NCBI GenBank assembly: GCA_020161855.1
Contig: JAIUNJ010000014.1
Location: forward strand, 1-36,909
From: Pseudomonadota bacterium
Lineage (GTDB): Bacteria; Pseudomonadota; Alphaproteobacteria; Rhizobiales; Aestuariivirgaceae
Reading direction: 5' to 3'
DNA: 36,909 nucleotides
Below are positions 33,104 to 36,909 of this stretch, piece by piece; position 1 is the first letter of the stretch, and each line of letters begins with the position of its first letter. The notes under the pieces are model-generated. The model saw only the letters and a list, made by a program, of their open reading frames with translations, had not been told where the DNA came from and searched no databases. The position numbers were made by a program, and so were the translations under genes.

Positions 33104-35458
33104 ATGCCCAAGTCTGATTTCGACCTCGCCAATTTTGGCGGCGACGCGCCCGCCCCCCCTGCCCCGCAGGGGGGTGGCATTGCCGCGCGCGCCCTCGCCC
33201 AGGGCGAACCGCAATATCTCAAAGGCCTGAACAGCGAGCAGCGCGAGGCTGTGCTGACCTCCGATGGCCCCCTCCTGGTGCTGGCCGGTGCCGGCACGGG
33301 CAAGACGCGCGTGCTCACCACGAGGCTCGCCCATATCCTCGCCTCGCGCCGGGCCTTCCCCAACCAGATTCTGGCCGTCACCTTCACCAACAAGGCCGCC
33401 CGCGAGATGAAGGAGCGCATCGGCATGCTGATCGGCGGCATGGTCGAGGGCATGACCTGGCTTGGCACCTTCCATTCGATCGGCGTCAAGATCCTGCGCA
33501 ACCATTATGAGCTCGCAGGCCTCAGGTCGGGCTTCTCGATCCTCGACGATGACGACCAGCTCCGCCTCCTCAAGCAGCTGCTCAGCGCCGAAGGTATTGA
33601 CGAGAAGCGCTGGCCGGCCCGCCAGCTTGCCGCCATGATCGACGGCTGGAAGAACCGCGGCCTCACGCCGGATCGCGTGCCCAAGGGCGAGGCGCATTCC
33701 TTCGCCAATGGCATGGGCGGCCGCCTCTATGCCGACTATCAGCAGCGCCTCAAGACCGTGAACGCCGCCGACTTCGGCGACCTGCTTCTGGAAGTGCTGC
33801 GCGTCTTCCAGGAAAACCCGGATGTCCTGAAAACCTATCAGCAGCGCTTCCGGTACATGCTGGTGGACGAGTATCAGGATACCAACGTGGCGCAGTATCT
33901 CTGGCTCCGCCTCCTCGCCCAGGGCCACCGCAACATCTGCTGCGTCGGCGACGACGACCAGTCGATCTATGGCTGGCGCGGCGCCGAGGTGGACAACATC
34001 CTGCGCTTCGAGAAGGATTTCCCCGGCGCGAAGGTGATCCGCCTCGAACAGAACTACCGCTCCACGCCCGATATTCTCGGCGCCGCCTCGGGCCTCATCG
34101 CAAAGAACGAAGCCCGCCTCGGCAAGACACTGCGCACCAGCCGCGACGAGTCCGACAAGATCATTGTCCGCGGCCACTGGGACGGCGACGAGGAAGCACG
34201 CGCCATCGGCGACGATATCGAAAGCCTGCAGAGCAAGGGCGAACGCCTCAACGACATGGCGATCCTTGTCCGCGCTTCCTTCCAGATGCGCGCCTTCGAA
34301 GACCGCTTCATCACGCTGGGCCTGCCCTATCGCGTCGTCGGCGGCCCCCGCTTCTATGAGCGCGCCGAAATCCGCGATGCCATGGCCTATCTCAAGATCG
34401 TCGCCTCGCCCGATCATGATCTCGCCTTCGAGCGCATCGTCAACACGCCCAAGCGCGGCATCGGCGACAGTTCCGTCAAGAAGATGTTCGACATTGGCCG
34501 CAAGCAGGGCCTCTCGCTCTATCGCGCCGCCGAGCAGGTCGCCCTCACCGATGAACTGCCCGCCAAGGCGCGCACGGCGCTGCGCCTGTTGCTGGAATCC
34601 TTTGCCCGCTGGCGCAAGCATGTCGATGTCCTGCCCCACACCGAGCTTGCCGAAATCGTGCTGGACGAGAGCGGCTACACCGAGATGTGGCAAAACGACA
34701 AAAGCCCGGAGGCTCAGGGCCGTCTCGACAACCTCAAGGAACTCGTGCGCTCCATGGGCGAATTCGAGAACCTTAACGGCTTCCTCGAGCACGTGGCGCT
34801 GGTCATGGACCGCGATGCCGGTGACGCCGAGGACCGCGTGAACATCATGACGCTGCATTCGGCCAAGGGCCTGGAATTCGGCACCGTGTTTCTTCCCGGC
34901 TGGGAGGAAGGCCTGTTCCCGCACCAGCGCTCGCTCGATGACAAGGGCCGCGCCGGCCTCGAGGAGGAGCGCCGCCTCGCCTATGTCGGCATCACGCGGG
35001 CCAAGCGCCGCGCCACCATCTCCTTCGCGCAGAACCGCCGCGTCCATGCCATGTGGCAGTCAGCGATCCCCTCGCGCTTTATCGACGAGCTTCCGGCCAA
35101 CCACGTGGAAGTGGAGCCCATGACCACGAGCTATGGCGGCTATGGCATCGGCTCCTATGGCCAGAGCCGCTTCGATACGGCGAGCACATTCGGCGGCAAC
35201 AACACCTATGCCACGCCGGGCTGGCAGCGGGCCCAGAATGCCTATGCCAGGGGCCAGGGCCTCAAGTCATCGCCGCGCTTCATCGAGGGCGAAAGCGTCG
35301 TCACCCAGGAAGGCGCAGGCTATGCTGTGGGCGAGCGCATCTTCCACCAGAAATTCGGCTATGGCCGCGTGACATTTGTGGAAGGCAACAAACTCACCGT
35401 CGACTTCGAGAAGGCTGGCGAGAAGCGCGTGATTGATAGTTTTGTGGAGAGAGGGTGA
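33104..35458 (+). CDS. uvrD: UvrD/PcrA-type ATP-dependent DNA helicase
   Basis: 784 residues. A superfamily 1A 3'-5' helicase used in nucleotide excision repair, mismatch repair and removal of RecA or stalled polymerase. Motifs in order: GLNSEQREAVL (Q motif), AGAGTGKT (61-68), TFTNKAAREMKER, LVDEYQDTN (motif II), DDDQSIYGWRGA (motif III), EQNYRST, MTLHSAKGLEF and VGITRAKRR. The C-terminal EGESVVTQEGAGYAVGERIFHQKFGYGRV segment is the Tudor-like domain that binds RNA polymerase. The N-terminal 35 residues are Pro/Ala/Gly-rich and variable. ATG 33104 is chosen over an in-frame TTG at 33068. Confidence 0.97.
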   Translation: MPKSDFDLANFGGDAPAPPAPQGGGIAARALAQGEPQYLKGLNSEQREAVLTSDGPLLVLAGAGTGKTRVLTTRLAHILASRRAFPNQILAVTFTNKAAREMKERIGMLIGGMVEGMTWLGTFHSIGVKILRNHYELAGLRSGFSILDDDDQLRLLKQLLSAEGIDEKRWPARQLAAMIDGWKNRGLTPDRVPKGEAHSFANGMGGRLYADYQQRLKTVNAADFGDLLLEVLRVFQENPDVLKTYQQRFRYMLVDEYQDTNVAQYLWLRLLAQGHRNICCVGDDDQSIYGWRGAEVDNILRFEKDFPGAKVIRLEQNYRSTPDILGAASGLIAKNEARLGKTLRTSRDESDKIIVRGHWDGDEEARAIGDDIESLQSKGERLNDMAILVRASFQMRAFEDRFITLGLPYRVVGGPRFYERAEIRDAMAYLKIVASPDHDLAFERIVNTPKRGIGDSSVKKMFDIGRKQGLSLYRAAEQVALTDELPAKARTALRLLLESFARWRKHVDVLPHTELAEIVLDESGYTEMWQNDKSPEAQGRLDNLKELVRSMGEFENLNGFLEHVALVMDRDAGDAEDRVNIMTLHSAKGLEFGTVFLPGWEEGLFPHQRSLDDKGRAGLEEERRLAYVGITRAKRRATISFAQNRRVHAMWQSAIPSRFIDELPANHVEVEPMTTSYGGYGIGSYGQSRFDTASTFGGNNTYATPGWQRAQNAYARGQGLKSSPRFIEGESVVTQEGAGYAVGERIFHQKFGYGRVTFVEGNKLTVDFEKAGEKRVIDSFVERG

Positions 35459-35660
35459 CACCATCGTTCTCGGGACACCGGATCAGTCTCCTGCGCGAGA
35501 TTATATGAGTGAACCTGCGCGCTGATATCTTCGCGTGCACGTCCCTGTCGCAACGGAAAGCGCAGGATAAATAGGTTGCGGCGCATTCAACTGGAACGAA
35601 TCTGCGACCATATGCATCAAACACGCCCAGAGGCGAGGCGTGAGGTGGTCGCTATTTTTT
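35459..35660. other. AT-richer spacer after uvrD
   Basis: About 200 bp without a convincing gene. The base composition drops here from the surrounding GC-rich DNA and stays low to about 36.75 kb. A weak GCGA/TCGC stem followed by TATTTTTT at about 35632-35660 could serve as a terminator for the plus strand; no strong one is visible. Confidence 0.5.
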
Positions 35661-36593
35661 CTATGTCTCGTACGGAGTGTATCTAGCGGGCACGCCGAAA
35701 TGACTGTTCAACAACGTCGGGTGCAGTGTGCCTCCCATTGCGATCACACTGGAAGCGGTGCGCTTTCTTTTTGGGGGCAACAATCGAGCGTTCACGAAAT
35801 TGATCTTATCGAAAACGTCCTTCCAATAAATTGTGCATCCGAAGGCGAAGTCCTCTCCTTGATCAATTCGATTGCGAATTTCGTCATCAAGTTCAATTTG
35901 GCTCAAGTTCCACGTAACACTGGCGTCCGTTGGAGTGTCTGGAGGAACGGTGTCAGCGCAGTTGGCCTTGCCATGGGGCGACATATCACTCACCAGAATC
36001 TCCCCTTCTTCATCGTAGCGAACGATAACAAAGTGGACCTGCGGCCTGACATACAATGCGGGGGTGCTGCCGTTGTTTTCAATCGTGAAGCGGCATCGCA
36101 ACAAATCGCCATCGCGGCTGTACTCGGCGGAGCCAAAGAGCAGATAAGCTCTGGCTTGAGCTTGGCCTACGTCTTCAGTGATCTTGTTCCCGGCTTTCGT
36201 GGCCTGGAAAGTGGTGAAAACAAGGTAGACGCCCAAGAGGCTGAACAATATGCCGACAACGGCGGCGGTTCCCATGATGCTGGTCCAGATCGCCGTTACC
36301 CGCTGCGCTACAAGGTCTTGCTCACCGCGCTCATACTCACGGGCTTTGCGTTCTGCCTCGGCGATGCAGTTTCTTTGACTTAGAAGAGACAATTTGAAGC
36401 AAGCATCACGTTCCGGACCATAGGCTTGAGAGGCATAATGCTCGTATTTTTGCTTGGCCTGCTCCTCATATTTTGAGGTTTCATCCAGCCCGTAACTGAC
36501 CGCTATAAACGCCACAATTATCGCAAGATAAGCGATTAGAGACTTTACAATTAGTCTAGTCTCAGGTCTTTTGAGCCAACCGTTTCCAAGCAT
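35661..36593 (-). CDS. Two-pass membrane protein of unknown function
   Basis: 310 residues. Hydrophobic helices at about 14-34 (IVKSLIAYLAIIVAFIAVSYG) and 101-128 (AIWTSIMGTAAVVGILFSLL) flank a charged loop with Cys65 and Cys76 and the stretch ERKAREYERGEQDLVAQ. The C-terminal half (145-310) is beta-rich, with CRFTIENNGSTPALYV that looks like an Ig-like fold. Proteins of this plan are widespread in Proteobacteria, often in accessory regions; the function is not known. AT-rich and with different codon use from the rest of the window. Its ATG lies inside the 3' end of the broken DUF6471-like gene, so the two were once coupled. Confidence 0.8.
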   Translation of the reverse strand: MLGNGWLKRPETRLIVKSLIAYLAIIVAFIAVSYGLDETSKYEEQAKQKYEHYASQAYGPERDACFKLSLLSQRNCIAEAERKAREYERGEQDLVAQRVTAIWTSIMGTAAVVGILFSLLGVYLVFTTFQATKAGNKITEDVGQAQARAYLLFGSAEYSRDGDLLRCRFTIENNGSTPALYVRPQVHFVIVRYDEEGEILVSDMSPHGKANCADTVPPDTPTDASVTWNLSQIELDDEIRNRIDQGEDFAFGCTIYWKDVFDKINFVNARLLPPKRKRTASSVIAMGGTLHPTLLNSHFGVPARYTPYET

Positions 36594-36751
36594 TGCAACA
36601 AGAACGCCGCCGTAAATCCATCTCAGTTGATCTTATTGTTTAGGATCCGCTCTGTCTCTTGTATTCCGCGGGCTGCCAGCCTCTCAGCTAGTTGGGCATC
36701 GGTAAGTCCCGGTGCCACGCGTGATTTTTGTTCTTTATTTGTTCTTGACAT
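36551..36751 (-). pseudogene. DUF6471-like small gene with an in-frame stop codon
   Basis: From ATG 36751 the frame gives 42 residues, ending LAARGIQETERILNNKIN, then TGA (36625-36623). In the same frame it goes on with DGFTAAFLLQCLETVG and a short tail to TAA at 36551. Joined, this follows the DUF6471 pattern (TDAQLAERLAARG, NKI-x-GGFTAAF, QCL), in which the stop position is usually Arg or a similar residue; CGA to TGA is one change. The N-terminus is shorter than is usual for the family. It may be a recent nonsense mutation. The family name is from memory of the motif, not a search. Confidence 0.65.
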
Positions 36752-36761
36752 TGTTCCTATG

Positions 36762-36888
36762 CTGGACTAGGTGGGAGAGGCCCCCTGCCACTGGGGTCCG
36801 GTTCATGACGGTGAACCCGGGCGGCAGGGAGCGGCGGGTCCGCGCGCAGGCATGAACGTGCTGTTCTGCTCCCGGACTCCTGGACTAG
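36762..36888. repeat. GC-rich element with nested inverted repeats between two 9-bp direct repeats
   Basis: CTGGACTAG occurs at 36762-36770 and again at 36880-36888. Between them CCCTGCC (36783-36789) pairs with GGCAGGG (36823-36829), and inside that GGTTCA (36800-36805) pairs with TGAACC (36812-36817). The base composition is far more GC-rich than the AT-rich genes next to it. It could be a structured RNA, a recombination site or part of a mobile element; nothing decides between these. No ORF of note is seen from here to the window end. Confidence 0.45.
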
Positions 36889-36909
36889 CCCCGGCGGGCC
36901 ACTACGAGC

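Noticed and set aside
33071-35047. 658-codon open frame on the minus strand
   Set aside because: Exactly opposite the UvrD helicase, with no recognisable motif and a composition typical of reversed codons.
35640-36383. 247-codon open frame on the plus strand
   Set aside because: Opposite the membrane protein gene, whose two hydrophobic helices and overlap with the DUF6471-like gene make the minus strand the coding one.
36623-36625. TGA as a possible selenocysteine codon in the DUF6471-like gene
   Set aside because: No SECIS-like stem is visible after it and the position is not a redox Cys in the motif; a nonsense mutation is simpler.

Overview
The window reads as chromosomal DNA of an alphaproteobacterium, most likely of the order Hyphomicrobiales. 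The evidence is high GC with strong third-position bias, a circularly permuted two-piece tmRNA gene next to an alpha-type sspB, the hflK-hflC-DUF2065-degP block, the fumC-DUF4169-ribbon-helix-helix block, and a short leader-peptide attenuator in front of acetolactate synthase. The genus cannot be settled from the sequence alone.

Left part (1-12.9 kb). The 5' half of an acetolactate synthase large subunit gene runs off the left edge. It is preceded by a probably leaderless leader peptide and an attenuator. miaA follows. Its first codons and upstream DNA (189 bp) recur 783 bp further on, so two direct repeats flank a small lipoprotein gene and a truncated miaA copy lies beside it. Then come a CYTH-CHAD protein and serB. 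A block of a TrpB2-type enzyme with a lysine-rich histone-H1-like N-terminal tail, two flavoenzymes and an acyltransferase separates serB from degP. In many relatives serB, miaA and ilv lie close to degP, so this block looks like an insertion into a conserved neighbourhood (inference).

Middle part (12.7-25.1 kb). A minus-strand series runs thyA, CPBP protease, GNAT, folA, hflK, hflC, DUF2065, degP. The first four are tightly coupled (ATGA overlaps or 1-nt gaps) and join thymidylate synthesis to dihydrofolate recycling; HflKC and DegP act in membrane and periplasmic protein quality control. On the plus strand the permuted ssrA gene (tag ANDNYAPVAVAA) is followed by sspB, the adaptor that hands ssrA-tagged proteins to ClpXP. 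After these come mepA, kup, a PHP-domain protein, a TauE/SafE permease, fumC and two small genes.

Right part (25.1-36.9 kb). A 1357-residue AsmA-family protein ends in a long charged helix and a proline-rich tail. It is followed by an FAD-linked lactate/glycolate-type dehydrogenase that is divergent from a hotdog thioesterase, a secreted RTX protein, a small conserved-looking ORF and a UvrD/PcrA helicase. From about 35.46 kb the DNA turns clearly AT-richer. It holds a two-pass membrane protein and a DUF6471-like gene broken by an in-frame TGA, then a GC-rich block with nested inverted repeats up to the window end. This end looks like the edge of an acquired island.

No stretch longer than about 300 bases is without a gene. 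I see no CRISPR array, no canonical tRNA or rRNA, and no recognisable transposase. I do not see a clearly new multi-gene system. The best leads are the leaderless ilv attenuator, the duplication flanking the lipoprotein cassette, the tailed TrpB2, and the broken DUF6471 gene in the AT-rich end.
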